Shown here piece after piece: positions 42,565 to 52,264 of a stretch of 64,000 nucleotides of DNA; positions within the stretch are counted from its first letter, which is position 1, and the number at the start of each line of letters is the position of its first letter. The position numbers and the translations under genes were made by a program. Location: NCBI RefSeq assembly GCF_011927825.1, contig NZ_JAATJI010000001.1, positions 1,178,001 through 1,242,000 on the forward strand, read 5' to 3'. This stretch comes from Polymorphobacter fuscus (GTDB lineage: Bacteria; Pseudomonadota; Alphaproteobacteria; Sphingomonadales; Sphingomonadaceae). The notes under the pieces are model-generated. The model was not told where the DNA came from. It did no database searches and saw only the letters and a list, made by a program, of their open reading frames with translations.

Positions 42565-43455
42565 TCACGGCATATCGGGTGATTCCCGGCGCTGCTTCCA
42601 CTTCACCGGAATGCGCAGATAGGTGACGCCGTTCGCGTGCGCCTGGTCGAAATGGCCGGCACGAATATTGACCTGGATCGAGGGCAGCAGCAGCTTGGGG
42701 ACCGGCAGGCCGGCGTCGCGCTGCTCGCGCATGGCGACAAAATCGTCCTCGCTCACGCCGTCATGGACGTGCACGCTCGACCGGCGCTGCGCACCGACGG
42801 TCGTCTCCCAACGATAATCGTCGCGGCCCGGCGCCTTGTAGTCGTGGCACATGAACAGCCGGGTTTCGTCGGGCAGCGCCAACAGGCGGCGGATCGATCG
42901 ATAGAGCGTGCGCGCATCGCCGCCCGGAAAGTCGGCGCGCGCGGTGCCATAGTCCGGCATGAACAGCGTATCCCCGACGAACGCCGCATCGCCGATCCGA
43001 TAGGCGATATCGGCAGGCGTATGCCCGGGCACATGCAGAACCTCGACCGTAAGCGCGCCGATCGCGAAGCGCTCGCCATCGTCGAACAGCCGGTCGAAAT
43101 CCGATCCGTCCGTCTTCAGATCGTCCATCGCGAAAACCGGGCGGAAGATCTTCTGCACGTCGCGGATATGCGCGCCGATGCCGATCCATGCCCCGCTATG
43201 GGCCTTGATGAACGGCGCGGCCGACAGGTGATCGGCATGCGCGTGCGTTTCTAGCACCATCGCGATCCGCCAGTCATCGTCGCGCGCAAAGGCCAGGATC
43301 TGCTCGGCAGATCGCGTGTCGGCGACACCGCTCGCCATATCGAAATCGAGCACCGGGTCGATCACCGCAGCGGTGCGCGTCGCGGGATCGCCGACCAGGT
43401 AGCTGATCGTGTTCGTCGGCGCGTCGAAGAATGCCTTGATGAATGGCTGTGTCAT
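42565..43455 (-). CDS. MBL-fold hydrolase, persulfide dioxygenase-like (Blh/ETHE1-type)
   Basis: Metallo-beta-lactamase fold enzyme (296 aa) of the type found in BigR regulons, which oxidise persulfides. The metal motif is THAHADH (H71, H73, D75, H76), with GHTPADIAY and the second His, then VGDTLFMPDYGTARADFPGG and a C-terminal MCHDY. It is divergent from the BigR-like regulator at 43519, and the shared spacer holds an AT-rich palindrome. Confidence 0.9.
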   Translation of the reverse strand: MTQPFIKAFFDAPTNTISYLVGDPATRTAAVIDPVLDFDMASGVADTRSAEQILAFARDDDWRIAMVLETHAHADHLSAAPFIKAHSGAWIGIGAHIRDVQKIFRPVFAMDDLKTDGSDFDRLFDDGERFAIGALTVEVLHVPGHTPADIAYRIGDAAFVGDTLFMPDYGTARADFPGGDARTLYRSIRRLLALPDETRLFMCHDYKAPGRDDYRWETTVGAQRRSSVHVHDGVSEDDFVAMREQRDAGLPVPKLLLPSIQVNIRAGHFDQAHANGVTYLRIPVKWKQRRESPDMP

Positions 43456-43477
43456 GATCGTCCTCCACTGGGACTTG

Positions 43478-43487
43478 AATATATATT
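43478..43487. promoter_or_regulatory. AT-rich palindrome in the BigR-like intergenic region, candidate operator
   Basis: AATATATATT, a perfect 10-base palindrome at 43478-43487, within an AT-rich run (about 43476-43513) very unlike the surrounding GC-rich DNA. It lies in the 63-base divergent spacer. BigR proteins of other bacteria are reported to bind AT-rich palindromes, so it is the likely binding site and also near the promoter of both genes. Confidence 0.6.
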
Positions 43488-43518
43488 AGATAGTGCTAAA
43501 TTAGCAATAGGTAATGGA

Positions 43519-43827
43519 ATGGTGATGATGGATCTCTCCACGTTCGAGGCAAAGGCCGGGCAGGTTGCCGAAACGCTGAAGGCGATCGGCAACGCGCGGC
43601 GGCTGATGCTGCTGTGCAAGCTCGTCGAGCATGGCGAGGTGACGGTCGGCGACCTGGCGCGCGAGGTCGGCCTGTCCCAATCGGCCTGTTCGCAGCATCT
43701 GGCGAAGATGCGCGACGAAGGGCTCGTCACCTACCGGCGGGAAAGCCAGGTGCTCTGGTACGCGATCGCCGATCCCCGCGTCGAAACGCTGCTCGGCACC
43801 CTTTACCAGCTTTACTGCAAGGATTGA
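43519..43827 (+). CDS. bigR: ArsR-family sulfide/persulfide-responsive repressor (BigR/SqrR-like)
   Basis: Winged-helix repressor (102 aa). C33 (LMLLCKLVEH) and C100 (at the C-terminal YQLYCKD) are placed like the two sensor cysteines of BigR/SqrR, which form a di- or tetrasulfide in response to persulfide. C57 is in the HTH recognition helix region (SQSACSQHL). Three near-consecutive ATGs (43519, 43525, 43528) make the start slightly uncertain. It stands at the head of a rhodanese-TauE run and opposite the MBL hydrolase. Confidence 0.88.
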   Translation: MVMMDLSTFEAKAGQVAETLKAIGNARRLMLLCKLVEHGEVTVGDLAREVGLSQSACSQHLAKMRDEGLVTYRRESQVLWYAIADPRVETLLGTLYQLYCKD

Positions 43828-43831
43828 TGCG

Positions 43832-44350
43832 ATGACACTTGCTACCCTTTCCCCTGCCGACACCCGCGCCGCGATCGATGCCGGCGCTCGGCTGATCGAC
43901 ATTCGCAGTCCCGACGAACATGCGCGCGCGCGGATCCCCGGCGCGGTGAATTTGCCGCTCGACCGGATCGGCGACCTGCAGCCTGACGGGCGCCCGATCA
44001 TCTTCCACTGCAAGTCCGGGATGCGCACGTCGGCCAGCGCCGCAAAGCTGGCGGCGGCTGCGCACGGCGCCCCGGCCCATATCCTGTCGGGCGGGATCGA
44101 TGCGTGGCGCGGCGCGGGACAGACCGTCATCACCGACCGGACCCGGCCGCTGGAGATCATGCGGCAGGTGCAGATCACCGCGGGCGCGCTCGTGCTCGCC
44201 GGGGTGCTGCTGGGCCTGTTGGTGGCGCCCGGCTTTTTCGGCCTGTCGGCATTCGTCGGCGCAGGGCTGATCTTCGCAGGGGTGACGGGCTGGTGCGGAA
44301 TGGCGAAGCTGCTGGGCATCATGCCGTGGAACCGGCGCGCGCCGGCCTGA
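43832..44350 (+). CDS. Rhodanese with C-terminal DUF2892 membrane domain
   Basis: Sulfurtransferase (172 aa). Rhodanese domain with active-site loop HCKSGMRT (C60) and the ARIPGAVNLPL entry motif, then a DUF2892 domain with two transmembrane spans (ITAGALVLAGVLLGLLVAP and FFGLSAFVGAGLIFAG). This fusion is typical of BigR regulons. Begins four bases after the repressor stop. Confidence 0.93.
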   Translation: MTLATLSPADTRAAIDAGARLIDIRSPDEHARARIPGAVNLPLDRIGDLQPDGRPIIFHCKSGMRTSASAAKLAAAAHGAPAHILSGGIDAWRGAGQTVITDRTRPLEIMRQVQITAGALVLAGVLLGLLVAPGFFGLSAFVGAGLIFAGVTGWCGMAKLLGIMPWNRRAPA

Positions 44351-44357
44351 TGCGATC

Positions 44358-45137
44358 ATGGACACCGCCACCATCATGGGCGCGCTCGCCTCGGGCGGCG
44401 TCATCGGCCTCATCCTTGGCCTGGTCGGCGGCGGCGGGTCCATCCTCGCCGTGCCGTTGCTGATCTATGTTGTCGGGATGCAATCGCCCCATGCCGCGAT
44501 CGGCACAGCCGCCGTTGCGGTCACCGCCAGTGCCTTCGGCAGCCTGATCGGCCATGCCCGCGCCGGGCGGGTGAAGTGGCGGTGCGCCGGGGTATTCGCC
44601 GTGTCGGGCATGGTCGGCGCGGCCTTGGGTGCCGAGCTGGGCAAGGCGTTCGACGGCAAGAAGCTGCTGCTGCTGTTCGGGCTGCTGATGATCGGCGTCG
44701 GCCTGTCGATGCTGCGGAAGCGCCGGACGGCGGAAGCGCCCGATGTCCGCCTGACGCAGGACAGTGCTGGGGTGCTGCTGCCACGCCTCGTTCCGATCGG
44801 CCTGGGCGTTGGCCTCGCCGCCGGCTTCTTCGGCATCGGGGGCGGTTTCCTGATCGTGCCGGGGCTGATCCTGGCGACCGCCATGCCCCTGCCTTATGCG
44901 ATCGGCACCTCGCTGGTGGTCGTCGGCGCCCTTGGGCTGACCACGGCGACCTCCTATGCCACATCGGGGCTGGTCGATTGGGGCGTGACCGGATTGCTGG
45001 TCGCGGGCGGGTTCGGCGGGACGATCGCCGGCATCATACTGACGAGGGTGATCGGCGCGCGCAAGGGCCTGCTGGAGCGCGGCTTTGCCGCGGTCGTGAT
45101 CGCGGTGGGCGGCTATGTCGTCCTGTCATCGACGTGA
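44358..45137 (+). CDS. TauE/SafE family sulfite/organosulfonate exporter
   Basis: 259 aa, eight spans, TauE/SafE family. The opening GGVIGLILGLVGGGGSILAVP and the second repeat LGVGLAAGFFGIGGGFLIVPG are the two family repeats. Seven bases after the rhodanese. Probably exports sulfite or thiosulfate produced by sulfide oxidation. Confidence 0.93.
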   Translation: MDTATIMGALASGGVIGLILGLVGGGGSILAVPLLIYVVGMQSPHAAIGTAAVAVTASAFGSLIGHARAGRVKWRCAGVFAVSGMVGAALGAELGKAFDGKKLLLLFGLLMIGVGLSMLRKRRTAEAPDVRLTQDSAGVLLPRLVPIGLGVGLAAGFFGIGGGFLIVPGLILATAMPLPYAIGTSLVVVGALGLTTATSYATSGLVDWGVTGLLVAGGFGGTIAGIILTRVIGARKGLLERGFAAVVIAVGGYVVLSST

Positions 45138-45171
45138 CGTCGCGCCGTTCGCGAAACGGCCGAAAGCGGCC

Positions 45172-47535
45172 TCACTCCGCCACCAGCCGCAGCCGCGTCG
45201 CCGGCCGCACCAGCGCGGTTGCCTCCTCCGGCGGCATCGGCCGGCCGAACAGGTAACCCTGGATCTGTTCGCACCCCAGGGCGCGGCAGAATTCGAACTC
45301 CTCGCGGGTTTCGGTCCCTTCCGCCGTCGTCGCCATGTCGAGCGAATGCGCCAGGCTGACGATGGCCTGGATGATGGCGCCGGCTTCGGACCCCGGCTGG
45401 ACGGCGCGCGACACGAAACTGCGGTCGATCTTGATCCGGCTGAACGCCGCCTTGTGCAGATAGCCGAGCGACGAATAGCCGGTGCCGAAATCGTCGAGCG
45501 CGAAGCTGACCCCAAGGCCGCGCAGCGCTGCCAGCTTGGCCGTCGTCGCCGGCTTTTCATTGAGGAACAGGCTTTCGGTGATCTCCAGCTCCAGCCGTGC
45601 AGGGTCGAGATCATTGTCGGCCAGCGCCCGCTGCACCGTTTCGATGAGCAATGGATCCTCGATCTGCGCCGGCGACAGGTTGACCGCGACCCGGACATGG
45701 TCGGGCCAGCGCGCCGCCCAGGCACAGGCATTGCGGATCACCCAATGGCCGATCGGGATGATCAGCCCGGTGGCTTCGGCGACGGGGATGAACTTGTCGG
45801 GCGGCACCTTGCCGTGCGCCGGATGGTTCCAGCGCAGCAGCGCCTCGAAGCCGACGATATGTTCGTCGGACGCCTCGACCACCGGCTGGAACGCCAGCGA
45901 CAATTCCCCGCGCGCCAGCGCCTGGGCCAGGTCCGCCTCCAGCGCGCGGCGTTCCTCCGCCTTGTCGCGGATGGCGGGAATGAAGCGGCAAGCGGCGCCG
46001 CGGCCGTTCGACTTGACCTCGTACAGCGCCAGGTCGGCGCTTTTCAACAGCTTGTCGACGCTGCCGCCATCGGATGGGCCCAGCGCATAGCCGACACTGG
46101 CGCCGATGGTGGCGCTGGCACCATCGAGCGGAAACGGTTGCGCCAGCGTCGCCACGATCGCCCGGGCGACATGGTCGACACGCCGGGCCGAACAATCGGG
46201 CAGCATCACCGCGAACTCGTCGCCGCCCAGCCGGGCGATGGTGGCGCCGCCGCCGATGGCATCGCGCAATCGCCCGGCGGTTTCGCGCAGCAACCTGTCG
46301 CCGGCGCTGTGGCCCAGCGTGTCGTTGACCGCCTTGAAGCGATCGAGATCGATGAACAGCAGCGCGCACGACTTCCCCGTCCGCACCGCCCGCGCCAGCG
46401 CATCCTCCAGCGCTTCGCGGAACAGCGCCCGGTTGGCGAGGCCGGTCAACGGGTCGAACCGCGCCAGCTGGGCAATGCGTTCATGGCTGCGCCGCGCCTC
46501 GGTGACATCGCGGCCGACGCCGCGATAGCCGGTGAACATCCCGGCCGAATCGAACTTGGGGGTGCCCGACAAGGCCCACCAGCGTGTTTCGCCGCCGACA
46601 TCGACCGGCACGGTGATATCGCGAAAGCCGCGCCGCGCTTCGAACGTCGTCGTCAGCGTGCGGATCGCCGCCCGCGCCTCCCCCTGCCGGTCACGGCCGA
46701 GCAGGCCCAGCAGGGGCTGGCCGAGCAGGTCCGACCGCGGCCGCCGCGCCACATCCGCCAGCCGCGGCGAGACATGGGTCAGCCGGCCTTCGTGATCGAC
46801 CTCGATCAGCCAGTCGGAGCCATTGGCCTCGAATTCGTTGAGCAACAGCCGCACGACCTCGTTGCGATCGCCCAGTTCGATCTGCGTCCGCATCCGCGCC
46901 ATCATCGAAAAGCTGGTGACGATGACGCCGCGGACGATGAGCAGCGCAAAGGTCACGAAGGCCAGCACCACCGCCGGCGACAGCAGCGCCGACCCGGCCG
47001 GCATCGCCAGCAGCGCACCGCCGCCGATGATGACCACCAGCGCGATGGCGCAGACCGGCATCACCGCCGCGGCAAAGCCGCACGCCCCCATCGCGGTCAA
47101 CGACAGCAACAGCAGCAGCGCCTGCTTGTCGAGATCGGCAGCCGGCATCAGATGGGCGAGCATCGCCGCCCAGCAGGCGCCGAAGGCCACCACCTCGGCG
47201 GTGATCGCCCAGAACAGCGCCGCACCGGCGACGGCGATCTCGCCGCGCCGGCGGATGGTCAGGAAACGCAGCGTCCACAACAGCGCCAGCCCGGCCATCA
47301 CCAGCCCCCAGGCGATGCGGAAATCATGCTCGGCAACGCCGTTGAAGCTGAACAGCAGGGCGACGACATTCACGATCATCAACGCGACATTGAACGGCAC
47401 ATAGCGGTTGAGCGCATGCAGCTGCGCCGCGCGGACCTGCGCGAAAAACGGGTCATCGCCCTGGCCGAAGCCGAACACCTGGTGCCAGCCGACAGCGGTG
47501 CCCGCCGCGATCGGCGGCTTGAATATTGCAGTCAT
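45172..47535 (-). CDS. Membrane PAS-GGDEF-EAL protein (cyclic di-GMP turnover)
   Basis: 787 aa. Six or so N-terminal spans (about 45-200), a PAS domain (about 225-345), GGDEF (RLGGDEFAVML) and EAL (GFEALLRWNHP) domains. Both active sites look complete: EAL has NLSPAQ, ITESLF and DDFGTGYSSLGYL with KIDRSFV. The segment just before GGDEF does not show the RxxD inhibitory I-site. Direction of c-di-GMP flow cannot be told. ATG 47535 was chosen for its strong GGGGGAGG site upstream. Confidence 0.92.
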   Translation of the reverse strand: MTAIFKPPIAAGTAVGWHQVFGFGQGDDPFFAQVRAAQLHALNRYVPFNVALMIVNVVALLFSFNGVAEHDFRIAWGLVMAGLALLWTLRFLTIRRRGEIAVAGAALFWAITAEVVAFGACWAAMLAHLMPAADLDKQALLLLLSLTAMGACGFAAAVMPVCAIALVVIIGGGALLAMPAGSALLSPAVVLAFVTFALLIVRGVIVTSFSMMARMRTQIELGDRNEVVRLLLNEFEANGSDWLIEVDHEGRLTHVSPRLADVARRPRSDLLGQPLLGLLGRDRQGEARAAIRTLTTTFEARRGFRDITVPVDVGGETRWWALSGTPKFDSAGMFTGYRGVGRDVTEARRSHERIAQLARFDPLTGLANRALFREALEDALARAVRTGKSCALLFIDLDRFKAVNDTLGHSAGDRLLRETAGRLRDAIGGGATIARLGGDEFAVMLPDCSARRVDHVARAIVATLAQPFPLDGASATIGASVGYALGPSDGGSVDKLLKSADLALYEVKSNGRGAACRFIPAIRDKAEERRALEADLAQALARGELSLAFQPVVEASDEHIVGFEALLRWNHPAHGKVPPDKFIPVAEATGLIIPIGHWVIRNACAWAARWPDHVRVAVNLSPAQIEDPLLIETVQRALADNDLDPARLELEITESLFLNEKPATTAKLAALRGLGVSFALDDFGTGYSSLGYLHKAAFSRIKIDRSFVSRAVQPGSEAGAIIQAIVSLAHSLDMATTAEGTETREEFEFCRALGCEQIQGYLFGRPMPPEEATALVRPATRLRLVAE

Positions 47536-47653
47536 CGCGTCCCTCCCCCTTGCGTCGGGCGCCGCGTTCGGCACTACCGGCAGAACAACGGCGAGGGCGG
47601 CGGTGGGTTAAGCCGTGCTTGGCAAAGCGTTCCTTGTTCCCTAAGTGTTCACC

Positions 47654-49981
47654 ATGGCTTCCTCGCCCGCCCTCACTTCGCCGGCCTGGCTCGACGGGCT
47701 CAACCCGCCGCAGCGGCAGGCGGTGCTGACCACCGAGGGTCCGGTGCTGATCCTTGCCGGCGCCGGCACCGGCAAGACGCGGGCGCTGACGGCGCGGCTG
47801 GCGCATATCCTCTACAGCCGCCTCGCCTGGCCGTCGGAAGTGCTCGCCGTCACCTTCACCAACAAGGCCGCACGGGAGATGCGCCACCGCATGGAGATGC
47901 TGGTCGGCGAAATGGCGGAGGGCATGCCGTTCCTCGGCACCTTCCACGCCATCGCGGCGCGGATGCTGCGCCGCCACGCCGGGCTGGTCGGGCTCGACGC
48001 CAATTTCACCATCCTCGACACCGACGACCAGCTGCGCCTGCTCAAGCAGGTGGTCGCCGAAGCCGGGCTGGAGGAAAAGCGCTGGCCGGCCAAGCAGCTG
48101 GCGGGGATGATCGACCGCTGGAAGAACCGCGGCGAGCTGCCCACGGACGTTCCGCCGGGTGAATCGCTCAGCTTCGGCGACGGCACGCCCGGCACCGCCG
48201 GCGCGACGCTCTATGCCCGTTACCAGCAGCGGCTGGCGGCGCTCAACGCCGCCGATTTCGGCGACCTGCTGCTCCACATGCTGACGATCTTCGACCAGCA
48301 CCCCGATGTGCTGGCGGAATGGCGCAAGCGCTTCAAATATATCCTCGTCGACGAATATCAGGACACCAACAGCGCCCAGTATCGCTGGCTGACGCTGCTT
48401 GCCGCCGATCGCCGCAATATCGCCTGTGTCGGGGACGACGACCAGTCGATCTACAGCTGGCGCGGCGCCGAAGTCGCCAACATCCTGCGCTTCGAAAAGG
48501 ATTTCCCCGGCGCCACCGTCATCAAGCTCGAACAGAATTACCGCTCGACGGCGCCGATCCTCGCCGCCGCCAATGGCCTCATCGCCCACAACAAGGGCCG
48601 CATCGGCAAGGCGCTGTTCACCGGCGACACGTCCGCCGGCGAACCGATCAAGGTCATCGGCGTATGGGACGGGCCGGAGGAAGCGCGCCTGGTCGGTGAC
48701 AAGGCGGAACAGCTGGCGCGCGACGGCAGCAGCCTCAACGACATGGCGATCCTCGTCCGCGCCCAGTTCCAGACGCGGGCGTTCGAGGACCGGTTCGTGT
48801 CGATCGGCCTGCCCTACAAGATCGTCGGCGGCTTCCGCTTCTACGAACGCGCCGAGATCCGCGATGCGCTGGCCTATCTGCGCATCGTCGCGTCGCCCAA
48901 CGATGCGCTGGCGTTCGAACGCATCGTCAATGTGCCAAAGCGCGGGCTGGGCGACAAGGCGATGGGCGCCCTCCACGCCCAGGCGCGGCGGATGGACCGG
49001 CCGCTGCCGCAGGCCGCTGCATCGCTGGTCGATACCGACGAACTGACTCCGGCGGCGCGGCGCTCGCTGAAGGCGTTTCTCGCCGATCTCGCGCGGTGGC
49101 GCGAACAGGCCGCCGACCTGCCCCATGCCGAGCTGGCGCGCGTCATCCTCGAGGAATCGGGCTATGTCGCGATGTGGCAGGCCGACAAGTCGGTAGAGGC
49201 CGATGGCCGGCTCGAAAACCTCATCGAACTCACCCGCGCCATGGCGGACTATCCGTCGCTGACGGCGTTTCTGGAACATGTCAGCCTGGTCATGGACAAT
49301 GACGCCAACGATGCGTCCGAAAAGCTGACGATCATGACGCTCCACGCCGCCAAGGGGCTGGAATTCGACCATGTCTTCCTTGTTGGCTGGGAGGAAGGCG
49401 TTTTCCCCAGCCAGCGCGCCATGGACGAAGGCGGCACCAAGGCCTTGGAGGAGGAACGCCGGCTGGCCTATGTCGGCATCACCCGCGCCCGCCGCAGCGC
49501 GACGATCATCCACGCCGCCAACCGCCAGATTTACGGCCAGTGGACCGCCGCCATCCCGTCGCGCTTCATCAGCGAGATTCCGCCGGCGCATGTCGACGTC
49601 AGCAGCACGATGAGCGGCGGGCCCAGCCTGTGGCGCGCCGCGCTGGCCAATTCCGGCGCCGGCGGCGACCCGTTCGGCGACGTCCAGCGCGGCACCGGCA
49701 GAGGCCCGGGCTGGGCCCGCGCTGCCCAGCACGGCGGTTTTGCCCGCGACGCGGGCGGGGGCCGCCTTGCCGCCAACCGCACGCCCGCCATCGAAGTCCG
49801 CGCCAGCGCCGTGTCGGTCGGTCTGAAGGGCCGCAGCGACGTCGCCGTCGGCGCCCGCGTCTTCCACACCAAATTCGGCAACGGCACCGTCACCGCCATC
49901 GACGGCAACAAGCTGGAAATCGATTTCGAACATGCCGGCGCAAAGCGCGTGCTCGACAGCTTCATCGAGATCGTCGGGTAG
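47654..49981 (+). CDS. pcrA: UvrD/PcrA-type ATP-dependent DNA helicase
   Basis: Superfamily I helicase (775 aa). Walker A GAGTGKTRALTARLAHI, motif Ia VTFTNKAAREM, Walker B ILVDEYQDTNSAQYRWL, motif III GDDDQSIYSWRGA, motif V IMTLHAAKGLEFDHVF, motif VI AYVGITRARRSATI. The C-terminus ends in a Tudor-like region (VGARVFHTKFGNGTVTAI then DFEHAGAKRV) as in PcrA/UvrD. GTG 47645 is an alternative start. Confidence 0.95.
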   Translation: MASSPALTSPAWLDGLNPPQRQAVLTTEGPVLILAGAGTGKTRALTARLAHILYSRLAWPSEVLAVTFTNKAAREMRHRMEMLVGEMAEGMPFLGTFHAIAARMLRRHAGLVGLDANFTILDTDDQLRLLKQVVAEAGLEEKRWPAKQLAGMIDRWKNRGELPTDVPPGESLSFGDGTPGTAGATLYARYQQRLAALNAADFGDLLLHMLTIFDQHPDVLAEWRKRFKYILVDEYQDTNSAQYRWLTLLAADRRNIACVGDDDQSIYSWRGAEVANILRFEKDFPGATVIKLEQNYRSTAPILAAANGLIAHNKGRIGKALFTGDTSAGEPIKVIGVWDGPEEARLVGDKAEQLARDGSSLNDMAILVRAQFQTRAFEDRFVSIGLPYKIVGGFRFYERAEIRDALAYLRIVASPNDALAFERIVNVPKRGLGDKAMGALHAQARRMDRPLPQAAASLVDTDELTPAARRSLKAFLADLARWREQAADLPHAELARVILEESGYVAMWQADKSVEADGRLENLIELTRAMADYPSLTAFLEHVSLVMDNDANDASEKLTIMTLHAAKGLEFDHVFLVGWEEGVFPSQRAMDEGGTKALEEERRLAYVGITRARRSATIIHAANRQIYGQWTAAIPSRFISEIPPAHVDVSSTMSGGPSLWRAALANSGAGGDPFGDVQRGTGRGPGWARAAQHGGFARDAGGGRLAANRTPAIEVRASAVSVGLKGRSDVAVGARVFHTKFGNGTVTAIDGNKLEIDFEHAGAKRVLDSFIEIVG

Positions 49982-50011
49982 AGCGGCTTTCGAAAACCGC
50001 TGTAAGTCCCC

Positions 50012-52138
50012 TCATTCCGAAATCGCCAGCCGATCGACCACATATTGGAACGGCTTGGCACCGGTCTGCACCGGCCGCGCGTTGCGGGTGCCGGGAAAAA
50101 TCTCGAAATCCGGCGTGAACACGGTCAGGGTCGACCGCAGTTCGTCGAACGGCCGGCGATCGCCTTCGAATCGCGCCAGGCCCGCCTGTTCCAGTTCCTC
50201 GAACGTGTTCGTCCCCATCATCACCTGCGTCAGGTCGGCGCGGTTGACGGTGATCGTCAGCGCCGCCTTGGGGTCGGTGAACCCCTGGATATTGTGCAAC
50301 GTCGCGTTCGACATCTCGATCTTGAAGCGCTCGCCATTGTCGGGCGTCACCAGGTTGACGGTCCATGCCATGGATTCGGCCTTGCGACTGTCCATGCTGA
50401 TGCCGAGGAAATCGAGCCATTGCGCCGTCGTCATGCTGCTGACGATATCGGGGCTCGACGAATTGGCCACCGCCACATCGGCGATGCCGCTGCGCAGTTC
50501 GGCGGCGAGCTGCAGGTAGGAATTGCGAAAGCTGGTGCTCTCGCTCTGATAGCCCAGCTGTTCGAAGGCGTCGGCGAGCAGGTTGCGCCCCGCCTGGTTG
50601 GTCGGCTGGGCATAGACGAGATGCTGGAGGATCTGCGCCGCCTCGCGATATTGGCCGTTGCCGTTCAGCGTCCGGCCCTTGGCGAGAATGGGATCGGCAC
50701 CCCCCATCATCTCGACGAACAACGGGCCGATCGCAGTGGGGGACGGCGGTTCCAGATTGGCCGGGTTGCCATCCCAATAGCCGAGATAGCGGTTGACGAT
50801 GGCGCGGACATTGTTGCCGAGCGCGCCATGATAGCTGCGGGCGGCCCATTGCTGCTCCAACGATTTCGGCACGCGATAGACATTGTGGACCTGGTTGATC
50901 GTCACCCCCTGGTTGGCGAGGTGCAGCACCTGCGAATGCATGTTGGCGTAAAGGTCGCGCTGGGCGCGCAGCACCTCCATCGCCCGGGCATTGCCCCAGC
51001 GTGGCCAGTGATGCGACGCGAACATCACCTCCATGTCGGGAAACAGGTTCATCGCCAGGTTGATCTGCTTGGACCATTCCATGCTGTTGCGTACCGGCGC
51101 GCCGCGCAGCGTGTAGACATTGTGGATAGTGCCGGTGACATTCTCCGCCGACCAGAACGCCTTCCATTCGGGGAACCAGGTGTGCATCTGCACCGGCGCC
51201 TCGGTATCGGGGGTGTTCTGGAACACCATCTTGACCCCGTCGATCGTCAGCGCCTCGAGATCGGCCTTGATCGACGTCGTCGGCGCGATCAGCGTCGGCA
51301 TTCCCGCCGACACATTCTTGCCGAGCGACTGGTCGACATGGCCGAAGGGACTGCGCCGCAGGATGGTGGCATATTGGATACGGCTGCGACGGCTCATCGC
51401 ATTGCCGGCAAAGACATTTTCCGAAATCGCCTCGCGCAGAAAATTGTCGGGGGCAATGATCCGGGTGCGGCCGGCGCGGACATCGGCTTCGGACGCGACA
51501 CCGCGGACGCCGCCGAAATGGTCGATGTGGCTGTGCGAATAGACGACCGCGACCACCGGCCGGCGGCCCAGCCGGTCGTTGATGAACTTCAGCGCAAAAC
51601 GCGCCACTTCCTGCGTCGTCAGCGGGTCGAAGACGATCCAGCCGGTCGCGCCCTTCACGAAGGTGATGTTGGTGAGGTCGAGCCCGCGCACCTGGTAGAT
51701 TTTGCCCGGCAGGACTTCGTACAGGCCGGCGTTCATGTTCAGCCGCGCCATGCGCAGCAGCGACGGGTTGATGCTGGTGAAGTCGTGGTCCTGCAGCAGC
51801 CACTTGTAGCTGTCGAGGTCCCAGGCGATATGGCCCGCGTCGGCCATCACCGTGTTCGCCGGCAGCGGCGCAATGAAACCGCGCCGGGCTTCCGCCAGGT
51901 CGCGCGTGTCGCTGAACGGCAGCGCCGCGGCCAGTTGCGCGCGGACGGCAAGCGTGGCCGCAGATGGCGGCTTGCCTTCGGGGTGAAAATGCCGGTTTGC
52001 GGCGGCATCCGGGTCCAGCAGCGGATTGGCGGCAGCGCCCGGCGCCTGCGCGGGTTGCCCCTGCGCGGGCTGCGCCGCCAGCAGGGCGAGCGACGCCCCC
52101 GCCAGCAGGGCATCGCGAAACCAGATGACGCGGCGCAT
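50012..52138 (-). CDS. Alkyl/aryl-sulfatase, metallo-beta-lactamase type (SdsA-like)
   Basis: Exported sulfatase (708 aa) acting on alkyl sulfates such as SDS. Signal peptide 1-27, then the metal motif SHSHIDH (H202, H204, D206, H207) in the MBL domain, FASHHWPRWGN downstream, and a C-terminal SCP2-like domain. The full length is normal for SdsA. Followed (minus strand, upstream) by a LysR regulator in the same direction; no transport gene is adjacent. Confidence 0.93.
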   Translation of the reverse strand: MRRVIWFRDALLAGASLALLAAQPAQGQPAQAPGAAANPLLDPDAAANRHFHPEGKPPSAATLAVRAQLAAALPFSDTRDLAEARRGFIAPLPANTVMADAGHIAWDLDSYKWLLQDHDFTSINPSLLRMARLNMNAGLYEVLPGKIYQVRGLDLTNITFVKGATGWIVFDPLTTQEVARFALKFINDRLGRRPVVAVVYSHSHIDHFGGVRGVASEADVRAGRTRIIAPDNFLREAISENVFAGNAMSRRSRIQYATILRRSPFGHVDQSLGKNVSAGMPTLIAPTTSIKADLEALTIDGVKMVFQNTPDTEAPVQMHTWFPEWKAFWSAENVTGTIHNVYTLRGAPVRNSMEWSKQINLAMNLFPDMEVMFASHHWPRWGNARAMEVLRAQRDLYANMHSQVLHLANQGVTINQVHNVYRVPKSLEQQWAARSYHGALGNNVRAIVNRYLGYWDGNPANLEPPSPTAIGPLFVEMMGGADPILAKGRTLNGNGQYREAAQILQHLVYAQPTNQAGRNLLADAFEQLGYQSESTSFRNSYLQLAAELRSGIADVAVANSSSPDIVSSMTTAQWLDFLGISMDSRKAESMAWTVNLVTPDNGERFKIEMSNATLHNIQGFTDPKAALTITVNRADLTQVMMGTNTFEELEQAGLARFEGDRRPFDELRSTLTVFTPDFEIFPGTRNARPVQTGAKPFQYVVDRLAISE

Positions 52139-52264
52139 GTCCGTCTCCCCCCATGCCGACCCGCGCGACGGGCGCGCGGCGCAACCGGCAATAGGCCCTG
52201 GGGAGGCGCTGAATAGACGCGGTGCGGTTGCCGGGGTGTCAACCGGCAGGACACACCCTGACGG

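Noticed and set aside
45115..48162. 1015-codon plus-strand open frame
   Set aside because: It overlaps the GGDEF/EAL gene antisense and the start of pcrA in another frame. No motif supports it.
50045..52216. 723-codon plus-strand open frame
   Set aside because: Antisense to the alkylsulfatase, which has its full metal motif and normal length.
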